Positions 14,203 through 23,573 of a DNA stretch of 30,800 nucleotides are shown here, in pieces (position 1 is the first letter of the stretch; every line of letters starts with the position of its first letter). Origin of the DNA: Lachnospiraceae bacterium (GTDB lineage: Bacteria; Bacillota; Clostridia; Lachnospirales; Lachnospiraceae); assembly GCA_900772845.1 (NCBI GenBank), contig CAAGSD010000101.1:1-30800 (forward strand), in the 5' to 3' direction. The translations under genes and the position numbers were made by a program. The notes under the pieces are model-generated. The model was given only the letters and a program-made list of their open reading frames with translations, did no database searches and had not been told where the DNA came from.

Positions 14203-14234
14203 AAAAAAGTCGAAGAGGAAAACTCTTCGACTTT
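14203..14234 (-). terminator. Rho-independent terminator of the nitroreductase gene
   Basis: On the minus strand AAAGTCGAAGAG pairs with CTCTTCGACTTT around a 5-base loop, and the strand continues with a U-run (A-run at 14203-14208 on the plus strand). It lies a few bases after the nitroreductase stop codon and separates it from pyrB. Confidence 0.9.
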
Positions 14235-14238
14235 AAAA

Positions 14239-14778
14239 TTATTGTTGATAAGATAACAGATCCGTTACGGGTTTCCGTTTGGGAGCAACGGGTGCTTCTG
14301 CGGGATAACCGATGGGAATCAGTGCGATCAGATCCTGATTTTCAGGAATCTCAAGGAGATCAGCAACTTCCTGCTGATCGAAAATACCCATGATCACGGT
14401 GCCAAGACCCTGCTCGTAAGCAGCCAGGCAAAATGCTTCGCTGGCAACACCGGCATCGAACATCTGCCATGCATCGCCTCTGGCGGTAGTGAAGGAGCCG
14501 TCTCTCTCGAAACCACTTCTGCCCTTGATCACGGTTACTGCAACGACCATAGGAGCGTTCTCCATGATCTTGCCATTACCCGGGAAGGAGGAAGTACATG
14601 CTGCCAGTTTTGCTTTCTTTTCGCCTTCCACAGCGATATAACGAACGATTTGTGTATGCTTCCAGCTGGGAGCATAAGAAGCTGTCTCTACGATCTGAGC
14701 CAGAAGCTCATGAGATACCGGCTGATCCGTATACTGACGGATACTTCTGCGGCCTGTAATACATTCTTTTGCGGTCAT
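14239..14778 (-). CDS. Nitroreductase-family FMN protein
   Basis: The 179-residue protein has the nitroreductase fold signatures: GRRSIRQYTDQPV near the N-terminus (FMN phosphate contacts), APSWKHTQ, an acidic/aromatic middle, and GLGTVIMGIFD and IALIPIGYPAE toward the C-terminus. Such enzymes use FMN and NAD(P)H to reduce nitro compounds, quinones or related substrates; the physiological substrate cannot be told. GGAGG lies about seven bases before the ATG. It has its own promoter (14812-14840) and terminator, so it is a single-gene unit. Confidence 0.88.
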   Translation of the reverse strand: MTAKECITGRRSIRQYTDQPVSHELLAQIVETASYAPSWKHTQIVRYIAVEGEKKAKLAACTSSFPGNGKIMENAPMVVAVTVIKGRSGFERDGSFTTARGDAWQMFDAGVASEAFCLAAYEQGLGTVIMGIFDQQEVADLLEIPENQDLIALIPIGYPAEAPVAPKRKPVTDLLSYQQ

Positions 14779-14811
14779 GTGTTTATCCTCCTGTATTTTT
14801 GCATTTGTAAT

Positions 14812-14840
14812 ATAATAGCATTTCTGAAGGGTAGAATCAA
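14812..14840 (-). promoter_or_regulatory. Promoter of the nitroreductase gene
   Basis: On the minus strand TTGATT (complement of 14835-14840) and TATTAT (complement of 14812-14817) are spaced by 17 bases, 33 bases before the start codon. Confidence 0.7.
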
Positions 14841-14920
14841 GCAGGAAATGATGAAAAAGAAAATATGATTAAATGAAAAAACTAAAAAAAATACATATTT
14901 GCATAAAAATTTACACAATT

Positions 14921-14934
14921 TGTAAACACTTACA
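14921..14934 (+). promoter_or_regulatory. LacI/CcpA-like operator upstream of the giant glycosidase gene
   Basis: TGTAAACACTTACA has perfect TGTAA/TTACA arms. It matches the consensus TGNAARYRCTTACA formed by the two sites on the kdu promoter. It lies 109 bases before the chosen start codon and upstream of the predicted promoter. A cre-type or pathway-specific LacI-family site is plausible. Confidence 0.5.
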
Positions 14935-14976
14935 AAAAAGCCAGAAAAAAAGGAAATAAAATAATAATTTATTCCA

Positions 14977-15006
14977 TTCAAAAGAGACTCTTTCATTTTT
15001 TATAAT
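14977..15006 (+). promoter_or_regulatory. Predicted promoter of the giant glycosidase gene
   Basis: A perfect TATAAT (15001-15006) is preceded by a weaker TTCAAA (14977-14982) at 18 bases, in a very AT-rich region. A transcript would start near 15013, which rules out an in-frame ATG at 15005 as the main start. Confidence 0.55.
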
Positions 15007-15043
15007 GAATCATATAAAGAAATATGGGAGGGTATCCACATTT

Positions 15044-18000
15044 ATGAAACGAAAAACATGTAAAGTAGCAAAACAGGTAGTAACCATGTTACTTTGTGCA
15101 GGTCTTATTGGGGGATCTTTGCCAATGGATGTACTGGCAGAGGAAATACAGACCACGCAGGGCAACGTGGAAACCGGTGAAGAAGCCGGAGCAGAAACAG
15201 AAGCCCAGGCGGAACCGGAACCCGGAGTAGAGGAAGAAGCCGTTACACCGTTGACAGATTCTGTTTCCGATGGAAATGTAATTGCGTTAATGAGTCAAAG
15301 CGCTTCCGCATCGCATATTGCCACTTATGTGGGGAAAATTCCGCAAGGAATTGAATGGGAAACGGGCGTAAAGGAGGACACCTTTGGCGAGGCGTACAGT
15401 ACAGTAACTGCAAAGGCAGCAGATGGAACCACCTATACGGTTGAGGTGGTACCGGAGGGAATCGTTTACTTTATTGACAATGTTACAACAAACTTTTCAG
15501 AAGCTACGACAGAACCTTTCGAAGCAGTAAAGACTCTGGCAGGCAGCCAACTGGTGAACACGGTGTACGACCAGCAGAAGACAACGGACAATACTTGGGG
15601 GCTGGTAGATACTGATGCCAGAACGAAGGGGTATAACGATATTACTTCAGATAAAACCGCAACAGGCATTTACGGAAATAATAATGCTGTGGGAGAAACT
15701 TTATCTTATGCTTTGTATCTGGAAGCAGGAACCTATACCATTACTTCCGGTCACCGGGAATGGTGGAGCAACACTCGCCCCATGGATGTGCTGTTAAAAA
15801 CAGATGCGGGAGAGACCACCATAGGAAGAGTTTCTGTCAGCAAAAATGTTAAGAGTGCACAGTTTTCTTATACTTTTACGCTGGACACCGCACAGACGAT
15901 AACATACACCCTGAAAAGTACAGCCAGTCAGGCACCTGTTGTAAGCTGGATCGGAGTATCGAAATATACCGTCAATGAATCGGAATATTTGGGACAGGCT
16001 CTGGAGGACAACGATCAACTGACCGTCCGTTCCGGTGCAGCACTGGAAGCAGACAGCGGTACAGGAAAGCAGCTTTCCGTTACAGGCGGCTGGGTCAGCG
16101 GTGGCATTTCCAATGCAGGAGCAACCATAAAGGATGCTCCCAGCCTGTTCCAGAGAAAACAGTTCACGTTAAATCTTAATTTAAAGTATAGTTACATAGA
16201 GGAAGGGACAGGAAGCCGTGCGGCAGTTTTCATTGGTAATTCTGATGCCACAGCTTTCCGTATGATTCCGGCAAAGACAAAGGAACAGTCTGTGCTGAGA
16301 GTAGGAGCAAACAGCGTAGCAAAAGATTATCTGCTTTCAACGGCTCTTACGGCAGGACAGTGGCATGCCCTTTCTGTTGTTTATACAGAAGATGATCAAC
16401 AGGGCTATGCAACCGTATATTGTGATGGCGCAAAGGTGCTGGATGCCACAGGAATCGGCTTTAAGTTAAGCAGTACCACAAATCTGGAAACCGGAATTGG
16501 TGCATCTTATGGAACCAGTTATTTATGTAATGGTACTTATGACAATATTGTTGTAAATGCAACGGCTGCAACAGAGGAAGAAGCCATTGCGGAAACACAG
16601 GCAAGACTGGAAGCTATCAACAGTATTACCCAGACAGACGGCAACGTAGTGATTTCCGGTACGGATGTTGACAAGGCAGCAAAAAATATCAACGGCCTGA
16701 CTTATAAGGGCTTTGGCATGTTAAACGGTAACAGTACCAGTAACCTGCTGCTAGATTATAAAGCAGAGCATCCCGATAAATATTGGGAAATGATGCAGTA
16801 TCTTTTTGGTGGGGATTATCCGTTGTTTACTCATATCAAAATGGAAATGGGTAATGACGGAAACAACTCCACCGGTGCAGAAGCATGTACCATGCGTTAT
16901 GAGGATGAAGAGGCAGACGCTTCCCGTTCTCCCGGATTTGTTATGGCAGCAGATGCTAAAATGATCAATCCCAATGTAAAAATCAGCATACTGCGTTGGG
17001 AGATGCCGGCATGGGTATCGGCAAAGTGGAAGAACAATACCGGCAATCAGGGCTATGAGGCAGTTTATAAATGGTATAAGGAAACTATTTTTGATGCCTA
17101 TGAGAAGTATGGATATATAGTGGATTTTATCGACCCTGACAAAAATGAAACCACAAATCCCAATGAGGATTTTATCAAATGGTTTGCAAACAGGGTAGAA
17201 AACGAAACAGAGTTTCCTTCTTATATGGATGAAGAATCAATCAAAGCTTATCATAACATCCGAATCATTGCATCGGATGAAAACAAGTCTTTACAGATCG
17301 TGCCATCCATGAGAAGTGACAGTGAGTTATATAATGCAGTAGATATTATCGGTTTCCATTATCGTACCAGTGCCACAGATGATTATATTAAAATGGCAGA
17401 TGTGGATGATAAGGAGGTGTGGTACAGCGAAGGCTGTGCAACCTTCGGTTATACGGAATTACAGGAAAATAAGACGAGCGAATACGGCAGCGGTACTATC
17501 GGCGGTTATCAGAGTCCACTGGCTCTGGCAGACAGTTTCATTAATGCCTTCACCGGTTCCCGCAGAACCCATTACATTTTCCAGCCTGCTATCGGTTCTT
17601 TTTATGAAGGAATCCAGTATGGACATAAGGAGCTGTTAAGTGCAAGAGATCCCTGGAGCGGTTATATCCATTATGATCCGGCTCTCTATATGATTGCTCA
17701 TTTTGCACAGTTTGCGGTTACCGGCTGGGAGGATACAGAACCTTCGCAAAATGAGATCTGGAGGGTGATCACCAACGCAACCTCCGGCTCCTTCGGCTCC
17801 AGCGACAATGAGCATCAGACGGCAGGCATTGACGGAAAAGCAAGCTATATGACGCTGGCTGCTCCTGATAAGGAAGATTTCTCCATTATTTTTGTAAATA
17901 ATACAAAAAACGAAAAGACCTTTAAAATTACAGTAGAGGATATGGCAGTAGCATCCGGTACAGCTTTAAAGATCTGGACCACTACCACGGACAAGTATTT

Positions 18001-21000
18001 GCAGAAAAATGATACTGACGCAGAACAGAAGGACGGTGGCTGGTATGTAACGGTTCCTGCTTATGGTATGGTAACAGCAACCACGCTGGACACTACTCCC
18101 GCAAGAACTCCTGAGGAGGAGATCCACAATGCGGATAGAACGGTTCTTGATACGGACAGCACCGGACGCAGACAGGATACTACGGACAATGTACTTTATG
18201 CAGATGATTTTGAATATGCGGAAGAACCTGCGCTGGAGCAGTATAATGCAAAAACCAAAGTAACGACCAGTGTAGATTACTTGACTGCAAGAGGAAATGA
18301 GCCAAGATATTTTTTGGATACCCATGGCGCTTATTTTGTGGAAAACGGAAAATTAAAGGCAGATCTTTCCACCAGCGTAGGACAGTGGAACGGCGGTGAA
18401 CCATCTACCATTGTGGGAGATTTCCGCTGGATGGATTATACGTCTTCTCTGGATGTACAGATCCCCAATGCTTCCGCAGATACTTATGCAAGACTTGGCA
18501 TCCGTACTCAGACAGGCATGAACTGGAATCAGAGTGGCTATACACTGGAAATTAACGGTGTCGGTTCCTGGAAATTGTATCGTGTGGGTACAGCAGTGGC
18601 CAACGGCAGCGCAGAAGCAAATGCAGACGGCAGATATCAGTTAAAGCTGGCAGCGCTGGGTGACACCATCACTGCGTTTGTTGACGGAACACAGGTGACA
18701 AGCTATCAGGATTCCACACCAATGCTCTCCGGACGTATTAAAATAAGTAATAACTGGAAACAGGTATATTATGATAATCTTCTGGTAGAAAAGATTGCTG
18801 GAGGAACGGCTTATGCTTTGTCCATGATAGACGGACAGGACGACAGCGTATCTTACGAAGGGGACTGGACCATTGACAATCCCGGCAGCGGAAGTGCAGA
18901 CAACTGGTATCGTACTGTTTCCGTATCCAATGCAGCCGGAGCTTCCTTGAGTTTCCCTGTCTATGGTGCCGGCTTTGCCATTATCGGACCAAACAGTGCG
19001 GGAACGAAGCTTGATATTTATGTAGATAATGCTCTTGTAGCAGAAAATGCGGAAACAAAGGCAACCTCTAACCGTTATGAGTCCTACAGCTACAGCGGTC
19101 TTGCTTTGGGCAGCCATACCGTAAAGGTAGTGGTAAAGAGTGGTACATTGAAAGTAGATGCTTTGTATGCACTGGGTGAAAGCACACAGGCAGATGAAAA
19201 TGCTCTGGTCAGCGTAGAAACCACATTCCCTGACAGCTATGCGGTAGTACAGGGGCAGACAATTAACGGATTACCGGAAACTGTGCAGGTAAAAACAGGA
19301 ACCGGCAGCGTTGTAACAAAGCCTGTGATATGGAGTAACAATACCGCAGAACACTTTACAGCAGCCTATGAAACCACCAGTGTAACCGGTGTGGTACAGG
19401 AAGGTGTAAACAGCTTTGGTGCAAAGCTTTCCATAACGATTCCGGTAGAAGTAGTTCCTAAAAATGTAGTTTATTATATTGATATGGTAAAGGGAACGCC
19501 GGATGAAAATGCAGCGACAGAATCCTTTGCGGCGATAAAGGCTTTGAGAGGCGGCGCACTGTTAAATCAGGCAGCAGACCAGCTGAAGACAGACAGCAAT
19601 ACCTGGGGACTGGTTGATACAGATGCCGGGACCAAAGGGTATACCGATACAAAAGATAAGACAGCTACGGGTATTTACGGTGCAAACAATGCTTCCGGGG
19701 AAACTTTAAGCTACCAGCTTACGTTGGAGCCGGGAACTTATACTATTACCTCTGCGCACAGAGAATGGTGGGGCATGACGAGACCCATGAAGCTTACAGT
19801 TACGGTAGATGATATAGATCTGGATGCGGGAACTATTCAGGTAGACAGCAGCAATACGACGGTACAGAATTCTTATAGCTTCTCTGTAGGCCGGAAGCAG
19901 ACGATAACTTATACCATTACCGCAACCGGAACACAGGCACCAGTTGTCAGCTGGCTTGCAGTATGCAGGACAGGCGAGGCACAGGAGCAGGAGCCGTATG
20001 ACAGCATTCCCGGTACGACAGGCAGCGTTATCCGTGCAACAAATGGTAAGGCAATGCAGGCACACGGCGGATCTGCGGCAGCCATGAAGGAAGGAACCGG
20101 AGAGGGCTGTGTAAATATGGATCTTGATGGAGACGGTGAAATCACGGAAGGCAAAAGGGTATACCTGTGGTATGGTGAGGACAAGACAAACAATACCAGA
20201 CCGGTAGACGGTGTACGCTGTTATGTTTCCACAGATCTTTATAACTGGACAGACAGAGGAACTGTCCTGTATCTGCAGAGCAGCATCCTTCCGATTGAAG
20301 CATCCTCCGAGAAAGCAGTTACTTCCTCCGCAGGTGCAAATGGAACAGGAACGACACAGGACTATCCAACCATGCAGTTAAGCAGTACTAATTATGAACA
20401 GCTTAAGGCGTGGGGTAAATTATCACAGGCACCGGAAGGAGTGACAGAAAAGCAGTTTAAGGATGTAAAGCAGTTCTTAAGAGCGTATGTTACGGAGTTT
20501 GAAAAAGAGCCCGTCAGTGCAGAGGACATTACCTGGATTGCAAAAAGCTATGATGAAACACCGATAGAAGCTGCAAGCTTTTTGTATCCTGACAGCACTA
20601 CACAGGGTACACAGATTGTGTCCAGATTACAGCTTGCTTTTGAAGGACTTTACGGAAACTATTGTATTACCGAGCGCCCTAAAATGGTATATAATGAAAA
20701 GACCGGCAAGTTTGTGATAATCTTCCACGCAGACGGTCCTTTGTACAACAATGAAAAGCTGTATAATTGGGTAAAGAACGGCTTGCAGGGCAACTGTGAT
20801 GCCAGCCGCTACAGTCGTGCGATGGTAGGCTTTGCAGTAAGTGATACACCTTTTGGTCCTTTTGAACTGGTAAACATTACCCGTATGAATTATGATGAGA
20901 GCCTGAATGCACAGAGATTAGGTGAAGCGCGTGATATGACGGTATTCGTCGATGATGTGGATGCAGACAAGGACGGAGCTAAGGATGCTTATGTAATCTA

Positions 21001-23380
21001 TTCCAGTGAAATGAATGCGAAGCTGTATGCATCTTTATTAAACAGCGAATATACGGGACCTACAGCAAGGGGCAATGAGGCAGATGAGACCCAGATGGCG
21101 GCAAGGCTGGTATCTGATAACAGCAGGGAAGCTCCGGCACTGTTAAAGTATGATGGCTGGTATTATATGATCACCAGCGGAACCGATGGATGGAACAGCA
21201 CGGCACATACCTATTACCGCAGCAGGAACATTTTATCCGGATGGGAAAAGGTAGGAAATCCGGCAAAGAACGATACCGGAAAATGCTTTGATACGCAGGT
21301 GACCTATATCATACCTCTGGATGCAGAAGCAGGTAGATTTATTTACATGGGAGATCGTTGGAATGGCAACAAGCTTTCCGACAGCCGTACAGTATGGCTG
21401 CCCATGCAGGTAAATGCCACGGATCATACGATTTCTATTTTGAACCGTAGCAGCTGGAAGACAGAGGAACTGGATGAACTGCTTCCGGTTACTGTGAAGA
21501 CGGCATTACCGGAGGTGACGTGGACAGACGGAAACAATCTGCCGGAAAAGGTGACGGTGATTTATAAGGGACAGACGATGGAAAGCAAAGTAGCCTGGGA
21601 GAAAAGCTCATACCAGACACTTGGCACGGCCTCAGTGACCGGTAAACTGACGGATTGCGGTAATGTGGAAATTTCAGCAGAAATGCTGGTATGCCCAAGG
21701 AATGCAGTTTATTTTGTAAATGCCTCCAAGGATCCTGTCAGTGAAGATTATACGGCAATAATGGAAAAGCTGTCCGACACCATTCAGCATACGGCAGATC
21801 GTCATGACGGAGCTTACAGCGAAGAAACAGGATTTGGTTATGTGGGTGCAGAAGGAAAACTTCGAAACAGCACAGATGACATTTACCAGAGCCTGCGATA
21901 TGCGGCATCCAAAACAGGAAGCATCAGCTATCGGTTTGATCTGGAAACGGGAAAATATAACGTTTATGTGGGAATGTTTGATCCCTCCAGCTGGTATGAC
22001 GGGAAACGTTATGCAGATGTTAAGATAAATGACGAAATTGTAACGGAAAAGTATCACTATCAGAAACAGACACCGGAAACACTGGTCTATGAGGCAGTAG
22101 AAGCAGGAGAGGACGGTACGCTTACCGTAACGATTACTCCCAATGCAGCAACCTCCAGCGCCGTACAGGTCAGCTTTATCGTTGTGACGAAGATGGCAGA
22201 AGAAATACCGGAACCCAGTGCAAGTCCGGAACCCGGTGCAAGCCCAGAGCCTACGGGGACACCGGAACCCAGTGCAAGCCCAGAGCCTGCGGGGACACCG
22301 GAACCCAGTGCAAGTCCGGAGCCTACGGAAACACCGGAAACCAGTGCAAGTCCGAAGCCTGCGGAAACACCGGAACCCAGTGTAAGTCCGGAGCCTGCGG
22401 GAACACCGGAACCCAGTGCAAGTCCGGAGCCTGCGGAAACACCGGTACCTACCGTGAGTCCTGCAACGACAAATGCACCGCAGGATGCGGATACTCCATC
22501 AGCAAGCAATCAGGATACGTCGGTACAGAGTCCTGACAGCAGTGCAGCGCCTAAGGCTACAGCAGCTTCCAAGGCTGCAATAACGCCGGTGCCTTCTACA
22601 GCTAAGACACCGCAGGTAACACAACAGCCGCAGCAGGCTTCGACGAAGAAGGAAAGTAGGCCGGTAAGAGTCAATAATAGTGGAGAAGCGAAGGAAGAAG
22701 GCTGGGCAAATATTTTGAACAGTATTTCTCGGGATCTGGCAGCAGGGACAGCCAATGGCAGTGAAAAACAGATTGTAATCTCCATGGGTGAAGATGCAGT
22801 ATTACCTGCTGAAATTCTGGAAGCGGTAAAAGGAACGGAACTTTCCCTCCGGCTGGAAGTAGAAAAGGACATTGTCTGGACGATTAACGGTCAGACTGTG
22901 TCGGAGATTGTTGGTGATATTGACTTCGGTGTTATACGCAGCGCAGATACGATCCCTGCAAAGCTGATAGAAGAGACGGCGGCAGGACAGGAATATGTTC
23001 CCCTTTCTTTGGCACACGACGGAAGCTTTGGCATGACGGCAGTATTGTCTATGCGCCTAGGGGCAGACAGAATAGGAAAATATGCAAATCTGTTCTATTA
23101 TAACCCGGAGAAATCCTCTATGGAGTTTGTTGACAGCAGTCTGGTAGCAGAAAACGGCTGGGCAGAATTAATCTATGAACATGCTTCAGACTACCTGTTG
23201 GTTATGTCGGACAAATCCATGAAACCCGATGCAGCCATTGATGAAACGGTGCAGGAAGCTTCAGAAAAATCAGTTGCGGAACCACAGCAGCAGAAGGGAT
23301 CCGGCTGGATCTGGATTCTTATTGTCATTGTACTGGCAGCGTCAGGCGGAATGGCAGTATATTTCAGAAAGAAAAAATAA
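15044..23380 (+). CDS. Giant surface GH59-like / GH43 bifunctional galactan-type glycosidase
   Basis: The 2778-residue protein has a signal peptide (1 to about 32, VLAEE). The order is: acidic linker; beta-sandwich module A (about 138-308); LamG-like domain (312-505); GH59-like catalytic region (about 547-1017) with acid/base Glu702 (KNET) and nucleophile Glu796 (VWYSEG), aligned with galactocerebrosidase; its lectin-like domain (1049-1250); a CBM-like domain (1256-1375); a Big_4-like domain and module B (1385-1640); GH43 (about 1663-2133: AHGG, STDLYNW, ERPK, RDMTVF, REAPA); a Big_4-like domain and module C (2148-2383); a PEPS linker (2386-2476); a C-terminal domain; and a membrane helix (about 2753-2775) before FRKKK. 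There is no LPXTG. GH43 resembles subfamilies 24/34 (exo-beta-1,3-galactanases). Beta-galactan or arabinogalactan is the likely substrate (inference). GGGAGGG lies 11 bases before ATG 15044. Confidence 0.85.
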   Translation: MKRKTCKVAKQVVTMLLCAGLIGGSLPMDVLAEEIQTTQGNVETGEEAGAETEAQAEPEPGVEEEAVTPLTDSVSDGNVIALMSQSASASHIATYVGKIPQGIEWETGVKEDTFGEAYSTVTAKAADGTTYTVEVVPEGIVYFIDNVTTNFSEATTEPFEAVKTLAGSQLVNTVYDQQKTTDNTWGLVDTDARTKGYNDITSDKTATGIYGNNNAVGETLSYALYLEAGTYTITSGHREWWSNTRPMDVLLKTDAGETTIGRVSVSKNVKSAQFSYTFTLDTAQTITYTLKSTASQAPVVSWIGVSKYTVNESEYLGQALEDNDQLTVRSGAALEADSGTGKQLSVTGGWVSGGISNAGATIKDAPSLFQRKQFTLNLNLKYSYIEEGTGSRAAVFIGNSDATAFRMIPAKTKEQSVLRVGANSVAKDYLLSTALTAGQWHALSVVYTEDDQQGYATVYCDGAKVLDATGIGFKLSSTTNLETGIGASYGTSYLCNGTYDNIVVNATAATEEEAIAETQARLEAINSITQTDGNVVISGTDVDKAAKNINGLTYKGFGMLNGNSTSNLLLDYKAEHPDKYWEMMQYLFGGDYPLFTHIKMEMGNDGNNSTGAEACTMRYEDEEADASRSPGFVMAADAKMINPNVKISILRWEMPAWVSAKWKNNTGNQGYEAVYKWYKETIFDAYEKYGYIVDFIDPDKNETTNPNEDFIKWFANRVENETEFPSYMDEESIKAYHNIRIIASDENKSLQIVPSMRSDSELYNAVDIIGFHYRTSATDDYIKMADVDDKEVWYSEGCATFGYTELQENKTSEYGSGTIGGYQSPLALADSFINAFTGSRRTHYIFQPAIGSFYEGIQYGHKELLSARDPWSGYIHYDPALYMIAHFAQFAVTGWEDTEPSQNEIWRVITNATSGSFGSSDNEHQTAGIDGKASYMTLAAPDKEDFSIIFVNNTKNEKTFKITVEDMAVASGTALKIWTTTTDKYLQKNDTDAEQKDGGWYVTVPAYGMVTATTLDTTPARTPEEEIHNADRTVLDTDSTGRRQDTTDNVLYADDFEYAEEPALEQYNAKTKVTTSVDYLTARGNEPRYFLDTHGAYFVENGKLKADLSTSVGQWNGGEPSTIVGDFRWMDYTSSLDVQIPNASADTYARLGIRTQTGMNWNQSGYTLEINGVGSWKLYRVGTAVANGSAEANADGRYQLKLAALGDTITAFVDGTQVTSYQDSTPMLSGRIKISNNWKQVYYDNLLVEKIAGGTAYALSMIDGQDDSVSYEGDWTIDNPGSGSADNWYRTVSVSNAAGASLSFPVYGAGFAIIGPNSAGTKLDIYVDNALVAENAETKATSNRYESYSYSGLALGSHTVKVVVKSGTLKVDALYALGESTQADENALVSVETTFPDSYAVVQGQTINGLPETVQVKTGTGSVVTKPVIWSNNTAEHFTAAYETTSVTGVVQEGVNSFGAKLSITIPVEVVPKNVVYYIDMVKGTPDENAATESFAAIKALRGGALLNQAADQLKTDSNTWGLVDTDAGTKGYTDTKDKTATGIYGANNASGETLSYQLTLEPGTYTITSAHREWWGMTRPMKLTVTVDDIDLDAGTIQVDSSNTTVQNSYSFSVGRKQTITYTITATGTQAPVVSWLAVCRTGEAQEQEPYDSIPGTTGSVIRATNGKAMQAHGGSAAAMKEGTGEGCVNMDLDGDGEITEGKRVYLWYGEDKTNNTRPVDGVRCYVSTDLYNWTDRGTVLYLQSSILPIEASSEKAVTSSAGANGTGTTQDYPTMQLSSTNYEQLKAWGKLSQAPEGVTEKQFKDVKQFLRAYVTEFEKEPVSAEDITWIAKSYDETPIEAASFLYPDSTTQGTQIVSRLQLAFEGLYGNYCITERPKMVYNEKTGKFVIIFHADGPLYNNEKLYNWVKNGLQGNCDASRYSRAMVGFAVSDTPFGPFELVNITRMNYDESLNAQRLGEARDMTVFVDDVDADKDGAKDAYVIYSSEMNAKLYASLLNSEYTGPTARGNEADETQMAARLVSDNSREAPALLKYDGWYYMITSGTDGWNSTAHTYYRSRNILSGWEKVGNPAKNDTGKCFDTQVTYIIPLDAEAGRFIYMGDRWNGNKLSDSRTVWLPMQVNATDHTISILNRSSWKTEELDELLPVTVKTALPEVTWTDGNNLPEKVTVIYKGQTMESKVAWEKSSYQTLGTASVTGKLTDCGNVEISAEMLVCPRNAVYFVNASKDPVSEDYTAIMEKLSDTIQHTADRHDGAYSEETGFGYVGAEGKLRNSTDDIYQSLRYAASKTGSISYRFDLETGKYNVYVGMFDPSSWYDGKRYADVKINDEIVTEKYHYQKQTPETLVYEAVEAGEDGTLTVTITPNAATSSAVQVSFIVVTKMAEEIPEPSASPEPGASPEPTGTPEPSASPEPAGTPEPSASPEPTETPETSASPKPAETPEPSVSPEPAGTPEPSASPEPAETPVPTVSPATTNAPQDADTPSASNQDTSVQSPDSSAAPKATAASKAAITPVPSTAKTPQVTQQPQQASTKKESRPVRVNNSGEAKEEGWANILNSISRDLAAGTANGSEKQIVISMGEDAVLPAEILEAVKGTELSLRLEVEKDIVWTINGQTVSEIVGDIDFGVIRSADTIPAKLIEETAAGQEYVPLSLAHDGSFGMTAVLSMRLGADRIGKYANLFYYNPEKSSMEFVDSSLVAENGWAELIYEHASDYLLVMSDKSMKPDAAIDETVQEASEKSVAEPQQQKGSGWIWILIVIVLAASGGMAVYFRKKK
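22201..22470 (+). repeat. Pro-Glu-Pro-Ser repeat linker in the giant glycosidase
   Basis: The DNA repeats with a period of about 36 bases, coding for units like PEPSASPEPAGT, about seven times with small changes. It is an extended wall-spanning linker between the last binding module and the C-terminal anchor. Such tracts are prone to unit gain and loss. Confidence 0.9.
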
Positions 23381-23401
23381 ATTATTTCATGGTAAGCAAT
23401 A

Positions 23402-23456
23402 AACAGGCAGAAGAAATCCCAGGCACAGTCAGGATTTCTTCTGCCTGTTCTTTTAC
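23402..23456 (+). terminator. Rho-independent terminator of the giant glycosidase gene
   Basis: An 18-bp perfect stem (23402-23419 with 23432-23449, AACAGGCAGAAG..CTTCTGCCTGTT) is followed by CTTTTAC. It is among the strongest terminators in the window. Confidence 0.93.
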
Positions 23457-23573
23457 TTTGATTTTGAAATGGACGAATACGCATTCTTGTGATATGCTGT
23501 AGTTGATCAACCCGCCTGCAAAGGCTGGACCGGGGAGAACGGAGTAATCTTTATATAAGATAAGGAGAACATT

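Noticed and set aside
15005..15043. Upstream ATG for the giant glycosidase
   Set aside because: It overlaps the predicted -10 box, has no ribosome site, and would place extra residues before a good signal peptide.
22087..22509. Gly/Ser-Val-rich frame on the minus strand
   Set aside because: It is the complement of the PEPS repeat of the giant glycosidase; low-complexity repeats stay open in several frames.
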